Notes under the pieces: model-generated | Told to the model about the DNA's origin: nothing | The model's input: the letters and a program-made list of their open reading frames with translations, nothing else | Database searches by the model: none | Position numbers and translations under genes: made by a program | Assembly (NCBI GenBank): GCA_007570785.1 | Contig: ML664175.1 | Coordinates: 10,145,441-10,209,440, forward strand | DNA length: 64,000 bases | Origin: Antilocapra americana | Lineage: Eukaryota; Chordata; Mammalia; Artiodactyla; Antilocapridae | Direction: 5' to 3' | Part shown: positions 1-10,446 of the stretch, piece after piece | Layout of the letters: the number at the start of each line of letters is the position of its first letter | How positions within the stretch are numbered: position 1 is the stretch's first letter

Positions 1-808
1 ATCTTAGCCATACAGCAGGCTATATGCTGGAGTGACCTGGAAAATAATAATTTTACCCTTTCCAATAAATTTGTTAAATATAAAACTAAGGTGGTTTCAT
101 TTCTAGAGCACTTTAAGACTTTAACACTCATGAATTCATAGATCACAAAAGTCTTTTGTTAGCCTATGTAGTTAAAAAGTTATCATCATTGTATTGATAT
201 GGAACTCCTTAAGAATATTGTACCTGGTGATCCATCAGAAAGTCCTTGCACAGCACTTGTCAAATAGTGACAGATTTGATAAATGTTTGATGATTTGAAG
301 AATGATTAAATGAATAAAGCATTTCGTATAGACATTAAGTGAGAAACTAGATGAGTTTTCTTTGTTAGAGGTTGATGCTAACTATACCTCTACCAATCCT
401 ATCTCTTAAAGTCTGCCATAGCATCTTAGCTCTTGATCAAGGTGTTAGCTCATAGCAAATAGAACTGCAATGAATTTTCTTTGTCAATCTTCAGAAAAAG
501 TTCTATAATTAGCTGTCATGCTAATAAATTCACTTTAAAGTCCATTTCAGTTAAGGGACTATTATTTTTTTAATTTAAAACTGAGTTTCTTCATGGAATT
601 GTCACTCAACTGTACAAAAAATAAATATACTTGCTTCAGTATATAAACTGGCATTAGAAAGTGTCAGTTCAAACTATTTCTCTAGAAGATTTTAGTGAAG
701 CCAAAAAAACATACTTTTGTTCTTTGGCAATCCTGTGATAGAGCTTAAAATCATTTACAAAATGCTTTCATATGTATCACCTTTCATTTACTCATACAAA
801 AAATAGTA
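1..808. other. AT-rich intergenic DNA, no gene seen
   Basis: I see no coding frame, RNA gene or recognisable young repeat here. The DNA is AT-rich, as in the rest of the upstream flank of TCF12. Confidence 0.5.
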
Positions 809-954
809 TTGAGTACTTACTATATGCCATGCATATCTCTGTCCTCATTGAATGTACATTCTACACTAGTGTTTCTCAGACTTGAGTACTTACTGTATGC
901 CACACATATCTCTGTCCTCATTGAATGTACAGTCTACAGCAGTATTTCTCATAC
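809..954. repeat. 73-bp tandem duplication, two copies
   Basis: A 73-bp unit is present twice in direct tandem, with the GAGTACTTACT landmark at 811 and again at 884. The copies differ at only a few positions, for example TATATGCCATGC against TGTATGCCACAC. The unit joins a short MIR-like segment to the first bases of a MER5-like element, so the duplication happened after both were in place. Confidence 0.8.
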
Positions 955-1072
955 GTAAATGAAAAAAATGAATCACCCAAGGATCTTATGAAATTGCAGA
1001 TTCTAAATCTGAGATGGGGCCCAAGACTGAATTTCTAACCAGCTCCCAGGTGACGCTGAGACCACACTTGGA
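938..1072 (+). mobile_element. MER5-like DNA transposon remnant (hAT-Charlie)
   Basis: The segment follows the MER5A/B layout: a TTTCTCA start, a GAATCACC-like block, a GGGGCCCAAGA block, then AATTTCTAACCAGCTCCCAGGTGA and ACCACACTTGGAG at the end. MER5 elements are short nonautonomous hAT relatives found across placental mammals. Its first bases belong to the second unit of the adjoining tandem duplication. Confidence 0.65.
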
Positions 1073-1929
1073 GGAGCAAGAGTCTGATGGATTCATGTAA
1101 TCCTTTCAATAACAATATAAGATGTGTATCAGTGTGTATCTTATTATCTTGAGCAGTTACTATGTATAGGCACTGTGCTACCATTGTAAACAGTTCAGTT
1201 AGATATAAACCTCTTAGAAGCTCACTATATAACAGAAAAAAAACTATGACAAACAATTATGGATGTGTGATTCTAATTTTTATGAAACTCCATAATATAT
1301 CATAAATATTTACCCAAATAATGTGATATAACATAAACAAATGTAATAATAAACATGTAGTCCTATGGAGTTCACAGACACAGCAATTAGCCCAAAGTCA
1401 TAAAACTAGTTAAACAGGGTTAGCGTATAAACCTAGTCCTATCAAGCCAAGATTGGTCCTTGTCAGAAAACTTATTGACAGAGGAGGCACAGAGATGCAT
1501 GCCAGAAAACAGACATCCTTCCACTGAGTAGATGTTATACCTGTCTCAGAATTGTCCTCACCTGTGAAGCAGAGATCATCCTGAGTGGTGATCTAGGTGA
1601 CATCCATACATGTACTGCCAGGTGATGGGTTGTGCCAGCTAGCTTCTGTTAGATGCTTTGGCTTCATCAGGGTTCTTAGTTTCAAAAATCAAATGATTCA
1701 ATAGAAAAGTACACAACTCATAGAATCGTTATGAGGGTTGAAAACCAAACCCAGAACTGCCCTAAATCATACTGCAGAAACACCCTAGGGAGAAGATTGC
1801 TATTACTGATGCTGCTCAGCATGCTGGACTCTGCCCCCTTTCTCTGCCACCATCACTGCCCTGTGAACTTAACTTGGCAATTGTAATGTTGCGAGAGAGA
1901 GAACTGGCTGCTATCCTTGCTTCTTTGTG
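1073..1929. other. Intergenic DNA, no gene seen
   Basis: No gene, RNA or young repeat is recognisable. Short open frames here have no family signature. Confidence 0.45.
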
Positions 1930-2142
1930 CCGTTGTTGGTTAGTTGCTCAGTTGTTTCCAGCTCTTTTGCGATCCCATGGACTGCAGCCCATCAAGCTCC
2001 ACTGTTCATTGGATTTCCCAAGCAAGAATACTGGGGTGGGTTGCTGTTTCCATTTCTAGGGGTTCTTCCCAACCCAGGGATGGAACCTACGTCTCCTACA
2101 TTGGCAGGCGGATTCTTTACCACTGAACCACCAGAGAAGCTC
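1930..2142 (-). mobile_element. Bov-tA SINE, antisense, with 10-bp target-site duplication
   Basis: On the minus strand this reads as a typical Bov-tA: a tRNA-like head (GGTTCCATCCCTGGGTTGGG-type box B region), the block around CACCCCAGTATTCTTGC and the GATCGCAAAAGAGC tail. The direct repeat CTTCTTTGTG flanks it at 1920-1929 and 2143-2152. Bov-tA is a ruminant SINE mobilised by BovB. Frames of 60-104 residues across it are noncoding. Confidence 0.9.
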
Positions 2143-2152
2143 CTTCTTTGTG

Positions 2153-3170
2153 TTACTAGTAAACTGGTAGAAGTTGTCAAATATTTTACTGTCCTCCCTT
2201 CCACCCTAGATTCAGGTTCACTGGCTGCCCTCAGCCAATGAGAAGACCATGAGTAGACAAGACAAAAACCCAACCAACCCAACAAACCAAAAAAATACAT
2301 GTCCATTACAACCCTGAACAGATTGTGGCTTATGCAGAAGCAGTATCAGCACCAAGCAGGAGTTTAAATATATGGAATTTCAGCTCTTATTCCAGATCTT
2401 CAGAATCAAGATCTGCTTTCTAATAAGTCACTGAGGTAATCTGTATGAACTTCAAAGTTTTACAAGTGTTGCTTTACATTATACATCAAAGTTGTTCTTT
2501 TTCATTTTCAAAAATCAGTGACCATTAGGCTTTATTAATCTATAGAGTTGCCGGATTTAATGCAGGATGCTCAATTAAATTTGAATTTTAGATCAAGAAC
2601 AAATAATTTTTAGAATGAATATGTCCCTTGAAATATTTGGGACATACTTATACTAAAAATTATTACTTGTGTATCTGAAATCAAATTTAATTCGGTATGC
2701 AGTATTTTATCTGACAGTTACACTCATCCAAAAATTCTCTCTCCACGATAAATGGAAATGAACAAAAATAGTCTACAGGAAAGCATTCACACCAGTTTTC
2801 TATTTTACATGGTAGATTGTAAGTGTTGAAATCAGAGCATGGAAACTCTACACAGTTTATGTCCAAAAAGTATGTAATGCCTGAAGTCCCCTAATAAAAT
2901 GAAGGGTCAAGATTCTGTTAACCCTAAATGAAAGCTATTCTGTAGGATGAGTTAATTTTTAAATATACCTTTTAACTAACTAATTTAATGAATTTTGACC
3001 AATATCACCTTTACCCCATAGAACCTGACCACATGAACTAAGTAAACAGGAAATAAGCAAAAATAGTCACTGTTAGCCTCCCTCTGGTCACAGCTACTTT
3101 AATTTTCTTCCTAAATAAAATGGTTGCAGCCTATACCCAGGAGTTTCAGAAAAGTAGCTTTCAAACATTC
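2153..3170. other. AT-rich intergenic DNA, no gene seen
   Basis: This is about 1 kb of AT-rich sequence. The only structure noticed is a loose inverted similarity around 2560-2700, where AATTTGAATTTTAGAT and its approximate complement recur about 100 bases apart. No gene is supported. Confidence 0.4.
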
Positions 3171-3175
3171 AGTTT

Positions 3176-3432
3176 GGGGGCTTCCCTTGTGGCTTGATGG
3201 TTAAGAATCCTCCTGGCAACGCAAGGGACACCTGTTTGATCCCTGGTCTGGGAAGATCCCACATCCCGCAGAGCAACTATGCCCTTGTGGCACAACTACT
3301 GAAGCCCCTATGCCTTAGAGTCAGTGCTCTGCAACAAGAGAAGTCATCACCATAAGAAGCCCATGCATCACTAGAGAAAAGCCCATGCAGCAACCCACCA
3401 CAGACAAAAATAATAAATAAGTGAATAAAACC
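3176..3432 (+). mobile_element. CHR-type tRNA-derived SINE, long form
   Basis: It starts with GGCTTCCCTTGTGGC and has the box-B-like TTTGATCCCTGG. It continues with the long CHR body (AGTCAGTGCTCTGCAACAAGAGAAG, then GCCCATGCAGCAACCCA) and ends in AATAAATAA. Flanks of the type ATTCAGTTTGGGG and ATTCTGTTTTGG look like a decayed target-site duplication. CHR SINEs are shared by cetaceans, hippos and ruminants. Confidence 0.8.
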
Positions 3433-3499
3433 TTAAAAAATTCTGTTTTGGATAAAGGCAGGTTGTATCATATTCAAAAAGTAAAGGAAACTTTACTTT

Positions 3500-3690
3500 T
3501 GTATGTTAGTTGCTCACTTGTGTCCAATTCTTTGTGACCCCATGGATTGTAGGAAAGGGATTCTCTGTTCTATCTGCTGGATTCTCCAGGAAAGAATACT
3601 GGAATGGGTAGCCATTCCCTCCTCTAGGGGAATCTTCCTGACCCAGGGATCAAACCTGGATCTCCTGCATTGCAGATACCAATTGCATTT
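3500..3690 (-). mobile_element. Bov-tA SINE, antisense, truncated
   Basis: The minus strand carries the Bov-tA body: ATGCAGGAGATCC, the GATCCCTGGGTCAGG box region and CCAGTATTCTTTCC. The tRNA-like head is cut short at the right end. The 66-codon frame over it is not a gene. Confidence 0.8.
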
Positions 3691-3699
3691 ATTTGGAAG

Positions 3700-4890
3700 A
3701 TAGTTTAATTCACTTTAACATTTAGTCTATCAAAATATTTCCTGTTAGCCAAGTGAGGAATTTTGGGTGGTTCAGAGACTGTAAATTTCATTCTGAAACC
3801 TTTTGCATAGTTATCGGTGGGCCACTTCCAATACAGTTAATCAGTAAAAAATCTTCCATTTATCATACTCCCACAAAGTATTATCCTCTTGCCTGGTAGT
3901 GAAATGTCTAGGGACTAGGAGAAGGACTTCAGTTCCAAGGTAATATCCTTCAGGGCTGACGATTGTTAGAGACTAAATAAAATATCCATAGTCTCCCTCC
4001 CACCAGAGGTTTTATCTTGCTGTCACCTTTTAATTAACTATTCACAAGCTGTCCCCTATTACAGATGACTTTAATAGGTGAATGATATACCCTGGTTTAC
4101 ATGCCAGGCCATAAATGGACCAATTGACTAACTTTTCTTAAATTTAAAAATAGAAAAAATCATTTAAGTACAAAACAGCTAGTAGTTAATTTATAATAGA
4201 GAATAATTAGAAACTACCTAAAGCCTCTTCCTCCCCAATAGTGCACTGGTTAAATAAATAATGGTATATGCATAGGATGCAACCATTACAAATCTTTTCC
4301 AGGGCTCCTTGGAAAAAGGGCTGAATTTGGGACTGGAGCAGGAAATGACATGGTGATCCTGGAACATCTTGTCATCTTGTCAAAGGTAAGTGTCACAGAT
4401 TTCTGGGTCATGTCCAAAAGGACTCAGGAGTCAACTTGCAGATGCTCCCATTGGTCAAAGAACAGATCATCTGAATATGAATCAAGATACCTGTAATGAT
4501 ATGGGTTTCAGTCTATTAGTTCAGATTGATATTCTAGAAAAAAAAACTCTATTGGTGCCCTTGGAAAATGCTAAGGAACCAACTCATTTTGAAAACTGAT
4601 AAATAAAGAGAATAAATCAAGCACCTATGTCACTTCTCATACACAGATTTTAACCTAATAGTTGATATGAAGTTTTTCTTTACAGAGCATTCCAGCTTGT
4701 AATAGATGCAGACATGATAGAATATCATCCTATTGTAGACCATAATGAAGTGATGCAACTACAAAATGATTATCAATGATGGCTAACTTAACAAAAAGAC
4801 AAGCAGAAATTACTTGCCTTCTGTATATAACATCACATATGGAACACTCTTGCCAAAAATCAAACTAGAGTTTGATCAATCCATATTGAT
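3700..4890. other. Intergenic DNA, possible old LINE remnant, no gene
   Basis: AT-rich DNA without a supported gene. The part from about 4300 to 4890 may be the upstream end of the old L1 3' region that follows it, but I cannot fix a boundary. Confidence 0.35.
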
Positions 4891-4897
4891 TTGATCA

Positions 4898-5097
4898 ATA
4901 TATGCGTGTGTATATGTATATACACATATATGTATACACATATATGTATATATACACATACATATATGTATATATACACACATGCATACGCACGTGTATA
5001 TACTTACACACACACATATATGTATATACACATAAATACATATGTATCACATATATACATATATGTATATACACACATATATACATATGTATATATA
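4898..5097. repeat. Compound TA/CA/TG microsatellite, 200 bp
   Basis: Nearly uninterrupted alternation of purines and pyrimidines (TATACACATATATG-like units). It opens frames of 63-84 residues on both strands made mostly of I, Y, C, T, H and V, which are plainly noncoding. It lies in or beside an old L1 3' region. Confidence 0.95.
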
Positions 5098-5119
5098 AAC
5101 AATAATTTACAGAAAATAG

Positions 5120-5706
5120 AGGTGATAAAGGAGCATATTAAATGACACCAGGAGAGTTACAATCAGAAACCCCAGACTATGGGAAATCCTACAGGACAAA
5201 GAACACAGTTTTGCTTCAACAAATCAATTGGAAGAGGAGGGAGAAGCCATGGATTAACAAACTTACATATCAGACAATTCACTGTGTGGATTTTTTTTGG
5301 ATCCCAATTTAAACAAATCAACAATAATGAAAAAACATCTGTGAAACAACTTGGGGATATCTGATTTGAAATCACTGTCTTCAAGAGATATCTACATCCC
5401 CATGTCAATTGCAGTGTTATTCAAATATGTATCTATATTCAGTTACTTTCTGAATGTGTGATATTAAAACATTTTCATAAACGTTGTAGATGTGATAATG
5501 ATAGTGTCATAATTTTTAGAAGCATCCTATTTAGATATAAGTGCTGAACTGTTTGTGGATGAAATAATTTTATGTTTGCTTCAAATTAATATGGAGGTAA
5601 GGATGCTTGAATAATTGTTGAAGCTAGGTGATAGGTTCAAGGGCATTCATTATACCATTTTTTCTACTTTTGTATGTGTTTGAAATAAATAATTAAGTTT
5701 TAAAAT
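5120..5706 (+). mobile_element. Old L1M-type 3' untranslated region, sense
   Basis: The text follows mammalian L1 3' ends: GATGTGATAATGATAGTGTCA, then GAAGCTAGGTGATAGGTTCAAGGGC, CATTATACCATTTTTTCTACTTTTGTATG and a final AAATAAATAATTAAG. It is highly diverged, as expected of an old eutherian element. The left boundary is uncertain. Confidence 0.6.
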
Positions 5707-7140
5707 TGTTATTGGGGTATAATCTTGATTTTAAATTTGTAATGTAAGTGCAGAGAATTAGTTCCCACTAATTCCATCTTTCCCTAATCCCCACGCTCTT
5801 ACCAATTACTCAATCACCTTAATGTTTTATATAGTTCTTTTCTTTAATTTCTATGTGTACCTATCACTAAATCAGTTCAGTTCCATAGATGGAACAAGAA
5901 AAAAAAAAAAGGCAACACACAGATGGCATTATTGATGGGCCAGTTGCATTCTTGTGCTCTGTCCTTCAGGGACCAATACTTTTTGAGATAGTCAGGAATA
6001 GAAGACTGATCTGTAGTGAAGAGACCCCTGCTTCTCTGAGAGAAGTTAACGGATCCTTTGGGGATAAGACTATGATTTTGATCTCATTAGTATTCTGAGC
6101 TTCATTCAACTGTGACTGACAGTCACACAAGTCAATACAGGAGCACTTTGGGAGAGCCAAGTTAGAGTTTTTTTTTTCTTACAGATTCGTGCTTCCATTC
6201 TTACGGAGCTCATCAGTAAAACAAACCAGAGTACTTTTGATTCAACAAATGAGTGTAATGAAGCTGTATTTCTAAGAAAACTGCATTCTTGGGCTAGAAG
6301 ATGAATAAAATTCTGAATCGCTTGTTCAGATTTTTAAAAAAAAGTTAGTGAAGGCAATGAGAGTAGATTTTAGGTGGTTATTAATGCTTTCATTTTCACT
6401 TTCTTTAATCCTAGATTAACTCATAGCCACAGCCTAAATGCAAACTTAGAGATTCAAAAAGCAACGGATTTTTATCTTTGACAGTTTAAATCCCATCAAG
6501 CACACTTCGTGAAAAATAGAGTAAAATTAAAATGGAACACCATCAGACCATTACAAACAGAGTAGAAGAGGGTAGCCAAAGACCTGGAAAACAGAGTCAG
6601 TCCCCTCTAGTATTTTCTTCAGGTTTCATTCGCAATTCCAGAAGAAAGTCATACTTAAAATATTCAATGGCATCCTTTTATCAAGTTACTGAATATAATT
6701 TGAAAGCTTAAGGTGATATGTTTAAAGGTTGGAAACAATAAAGAAAAATCCTATAGGCTTTTAATGCAAATGAAACAGGGAAAACTGTAATAAGATATTT
6801 TGGATTTAGAGAAGAATGTGCCAGTCACCAAAATTTAATGTGTAATTGCATAAAAATGCTGGTGCAGTGAAATTAGAAATTCAACAGATGGTCCCAAAAT
6901 AAAATATTTCCGCAGTATATGAGGACAATTGTTTCCTAACTCATCTCAAGTGAAAGTGTGGATAATTAAGTGCAATCTAAACCATCCCATCCAAGTCAGT
7001 TCATTTTATCAAATCACCCAGGGGAATGAACTCAAGACAAGGCAACTTTCACTGAAAACACAACTTCTTATTTAATTAATTGAACAGTTACTGACGGATT
7101 ATTGGGGTTACAGAAAAGATACAAATATTAATAAGAAAGA
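5707..7140. other. AT-rich intergenic DNA, no gene seen
   Basis: No gene or young repeat recognised. Opposed frames of 69 and 64 codons around 5890-6160 have no family signature. Confidence 0.45.
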
Positions 7141-7150
7141 GAAAATACAG

Positions 7151-7322
7151 GGGATTTCCCTAGTGGTCCAGTGGCTAAGACTGTGCTTCCAATGCAAGGG
7201 GCCAGGGTTAGATCTCTGATTAGGGAACTAGATCCCGCATGTTGCAACTAAAGATCGAAGATCCCAGGTGCTGCAACTAAGACCTGATGTGGTCAAATAG
7301 ATAAATAAAAATAAATATGAAA
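7151..7322 (+). mobile_element. CHR-type tRNA-derived SINE
   Basis: Begins GGGATTTCCCTAGTGGTCC, keeps a decayed box B near TTAGATCTCTGATTAGGG, has the GATCCCGCATG block and ends in an AATAAAAATAAAT tail. Flanks AAAGAGAAAATAC and AAAAGAAAATGC suggest a degraded target-site duplication. Confidence 0.8.
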
Positions 7323-7752
7323 AAAGGGAAACAAAAAGAAAATGCACCCTTTACTCCTGAAGAGCTCCTAGCTGAAACTGAGAATATGCACCTAACAACT
7401 TGAATATTGACCACGTAGTCTCCTGATTTTTCATAAATGTTAAACAATAAATTGTAATAAGGTTTAAAAGGTCAAAGATACCAATGATTGTAAGAAAAGA
7501 CTTATAAGATCCACACATGATGACAGATGAACTTGGTGTCAGCTAGCATCATTCTTATGGACTTTTTACCAGGAAAAACGTTTGCTTTCAGCAATCATTT
7601 AAAAATGGTTAATTTATATGTACTTTATTCCTTTCAGCATTGCTTTACCTTATTCACTACATTTCTCCAGTGGTCATTATCTAGTCAAGGTAACTATACT
7701 CTAGCCGCCTATTTCATGTTCAACTTTATTATTCTGAGGCATTATGGTCCCA
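7323..7752. other. Intergenic DNA, no gene seen
   Basis: About 430 bp without a recognisable element. A 129-codon frame starting at 7527 runs through here into the BovB that follows; its first part has no family signature and its last part is reverse transcriptase debris. Confidence 0.45.
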
Positions 7753-8686
7753 TAGAAAAAGGAGTACGTCAAGGCTGCATATTGTCACCCTGCTTATTCA
7801 GCTTATATGCAGAGAATATCATGAGAAACGCTGGGCTGGAAGAAGCACAAGCTGGAATCAAGATTGCCCGGAGAAAATCAATAACCTCAGATATGCAGAT
7901 GACACCACCCTTATGACAGAAAGTGAAGAGGAACTAAAAAGCCTCTTGATGAAAGTGAAGGAAGGAGGAGAGTGAAAAAATTGGCTTAAAGCTCAACATT
8001 CAAAAAACTAAGATCATGGCATCTGGTCCCATCACTTCATGGCAATTAAATGGGGAAACAGTGGAAACAGTGTCAGACTTTATTTTTTTGGGCTCCAAAA
8101 TCACTGCAGGTGGTGACTGCAGCCATGAAATGAAAAGACGCTTACTCCTTGGAAGGAAAGTTATGACCAACCTAGATAGCATATTGAAAAGTAGAGACAT
8201 TATTTTGCCAACAAAGGTCCATCTAGTCAAGGCTATGGTTTTTCCAGTAGTCATGTATGGATGTGAGAGTTGGATGGTGAAGAAAGCTGAGCACCAAAGA
8301 ATTGACGCTTTTTAACTATGGTGTTGGAGAAGACTCTTCAGAGTCCCTTGGACTGCAAGAAGATTCAACCAGTCCATCCTAAAGGAGATGAGTCCTGGGA
8401 GTTCATTGGAAGGACTGATGTTAAAGCTGAAATTCCAGTACTTTGGTCACCTCATGCGAAGTGTTGACTCGTTGGAAAGGACCCTAATGCTGGGAAGGAT
8501 TGGTGGCAGGAGGAGAAGGGGACAACAGAGGATGAGATGTCTGGATGGTATCACTGACTAGATGGACATGGGTTTGAGTAGACTCCAGGAGTTGGTGATG
8601 GACAGGGAGGCCTGGCGTGCTGCGATTCATGGGGTCGCGGGGAGTTGGACACGACTGGGTGACGGAACTGAACTGAAATGAACTGA
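7753..8686 (+). mobile_element. BovB LINE 3' part, 5'-truncated, sense, dead
   Basis: This is the 3' 0.93 kb of a BovB (RTE-clade non-LTR retrotransposon). It holds the end of the reverse transcriptase domain (GVRQGCILSP block, about 7760-7800), the YADD catalytic box at 7892-7903, the thumb and C-terminal region (SGPITSWQLNGETVE, VMYGCESW) and the 3' end made of AACTGAACTGA repeats. A one-base loss just before the YADD box throws it out of frame, extra bases near 7965 shift it again, and a GAA-to-TAA change near 8313 gives a stop where related copies read FELW. It sits directly upstream of a MER5A. Confidence 0.93.
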
Positions 8687-8700
8687 GGGTCATCCTACTA

Positions 8701-9133
8701 AGGCACTGTTTCTAAAACTTTATTATGCATCAGAATAACAGGCTGGATTTGTTAAAAGTTAGGTTGTTAGCCCCACCCCTTGGGCTTCCCAGGTGACTCG
8801 GTGATAAAGAATCTGCCTGCCAATGTAGGAGATGTGGGTTTGATCCCTGGGTTGGGAAGATTTCCTGGAGAAGGAAATGGCAACCCACTCTAGTATTCTT
8901 GCCTGAGAAATACCATGGACAGAGGAGCCTGGTGGATTACAGTCCACAGGGTCACAAAAGAGTCGGATATGACTTAGTGACAGCCAATAAGCCCCACTCT
9001 CAGAGTTTCTGAGATGGAGCTCTACCCACAGAGTAGTAGGTCGAGGATGCAGCCCAAGAATTTGGATTTCTAATTGGCTACTAGGTGATAGTCATACTAC
9101 TGGCCCAAGGACCACACTTTGAGAACACTTTTC
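8701..9133 (+). mobile_element. MER5A DNA transposon, split by a Bov-tA
   Basis: The left half (8701-8776) has the MER5A start, GCACTGTTTCTAAAACTTTA and TGCATCAGAATAACAGG, ending in TTAGCCCCAC. The right half (8990-9133) resumes with AGCCCCACTCTCAGAGTTTCTGA and ends GGACCACACTTTGAGAAC. The pieces are collinear, so a SINE inserted into an older hAT-Charlie element. Confidence 0.85.
8777..8989 (+). mobile_element. Bov-tA SINE, sense, inside MER5A
   Basis: Begins near 8783 with GGGCTTCCCAGGTGACTCGG, has the box B TTTGATCCCTGGGTTGGG and the body block CAACCCACTCTAGTATTCTTGCC. It ends AAAGAGTCGGATATGACTTAGTGAC. AGCCCCAC at 8769-8776 and again at 8990-8997 is the target-site duplication within the MER5A. 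Confidence 0.9.
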
Positions 9134-9453
9134 TAAGTGATATCTATCTATCTGCTTCTTCTCAGGAGTAAGTAAGAGAGGTCAAGTCACAAGAGGAGTT
9201 GAGGAAATCAAGAAAGTTTTCTAACTCCTATGAAAATTTCAGACCTGCCTTTGTCTGTTCATGTATTTAAGCCCAATATTTTCCTTTCTGGAGGCTTCTG
9301 ATACTGAGTGTCTTTTTAAGGTAGGTAGCTCCTGACACGCATGCTCATAATGGTATAACAGAAGTCAGCTTATCTATTTAGAGAGATGTACGACTATACT
9401 CACAGGTTAAGGATTAATTATTTCCAAAATAAATAACAAGATAAAAGACAGAA

Positions 9454-9697
9454 CAGAGATGGATCTAGGTATTGTCATACTGACAGAATTAAGTCAGACA
9501 GAGAAAGATAAACATACAATATCACTTACATGTGGAATCTAAGAAATGGTACAAATGAAATAGGGTCACAGGTGTGGAAAACAAATTTATGGTTACCAAG
9601 CGGGAAAGGGGGAGGAGGGATAAATTAGGAGACTGGGATTGACATATACACAATACTCTATATAAAATAGATAATTAATAAGAACCTATGGTATAGC
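9454..9697 (+). mobile_element. Artiodactyl L1 3' end, sense
   Basis: Matches the text of ruminant L1 3' regions: AGATGGATCTAGG, AGTCAGACAGAGAAAGATAAA, ATCACTTACATGTGGAATCTAA, GTTACCAAGCGGGAAAGGG and CCTATGGTATAGCA at the end. It is directly followed by a Bov-tA. The same family, antisense, occurs at 58666-59389. Confidence 0.8.
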
Positions 9698-9701
9698 ATA
9701 G

Positions 9702-9922
9702 CTTCCCAGGTAGCTCAGTGGTAAAGAATCTTCTTGCCAATACAGGAGATACTGGAAATGTGGGTTCGATCCCTGGTTGGGGAATATTCCCTGGAAGAGT
9801 AAATGCAACCCACTCCAGTATTCTTGCCTGGGAAATGCCAAAGACAAAGGAGCCTGGTGGGCTATAGTCCATGGGGTCACAAAATCAGACAAAACTGAAC
9901 GACTGAGTGTGTTTGTGCACGT

Positions 9923-9923
<1 letters not shown>
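9702..9923 (+). mobile_element. Bov-tA SINE, sense, with CA-repeat tail
   Basis: Starts GCTTCCCAGGTAGCTCAGTGG, carries box B GGTTCGATCCCTGG, the block AACCCACTCCAGTATTCTTGCC and the end GGGGTCACAAAATCAGACA...GACTGAGTG. It leads straight into a long CA repeat, a common arrangement for Bov-tA elements. Confidence 0.92.

Positions 9924-9971
<48 letters not shown>
9924..9971 (+). repeat. (CA)n microsatellite, about 24 units
   Basis: An uninterrupted CA run at the 3' end of a Bov-tA, so it grew from the SINE tail. Its length and purity make it likely to vary between animals. Confidence 0.97.
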
Positions 9972-9975
<4 letters not shown>

Positions 9976-10330
9976 TGCATAAACAGGCAGGGTGGTGGGA
10001 GAGCAGAAAGGCATGTGGACCATTGGGAAACTGTAGTCCAGGCAAGGGATATGAGGACCTGAAATAGGACATCGGTGAGGAGAATGGAAAAAGAGGAATA
10101 TTTCTGAGTTAGAAACGGTGGCGCAAAGGCTTTGTGTTGATTTCCTAGTAATAAAGGACTGATTATATGGATGAAGCAGAATCAGTAGTCTGAAAAGCTG
10201 TTTGTCAGCTTTTCCAAGATGGTTCTACTAGTTGGTTTAGTTCCTAGGCACCTGTCTCCACAACACATGACAAAGATATTTTAAAATCTGGTAAAAAAAT
10301 ATTTAAAATTTTGACATGTTAAAAAAATAC

Positions 10331-10446
10331 TGGGAATTCCTGGCAGTCCAATGGTTAGAACTCTCCACTGCAGAGGACCCAGGTTTGATCCCTAGTTGGG
10401 GAACTAGGATCCTGAAAGCATGTGTTGTGGCCAAAATAAACAAAAT
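10331..10446 (+). mobile_element. CHR-type tRNA-derived SINE, short form
   Basis: GGGAATTCCTGGCAGTCCAATGG head, box B TTTGATCCCTAGTTGGGG, then ACTAGGATCCTGAAAGCATG and GTGGCCAAAATAAA as tail. This is the usual short CHR layout. Confidence 0.85.

Noticed and set aside
4891..5145. Frames of 63-84 codons rich in I, Y, C, T and H
   Set aside because: They are translations of the TA/CA microsatellite.
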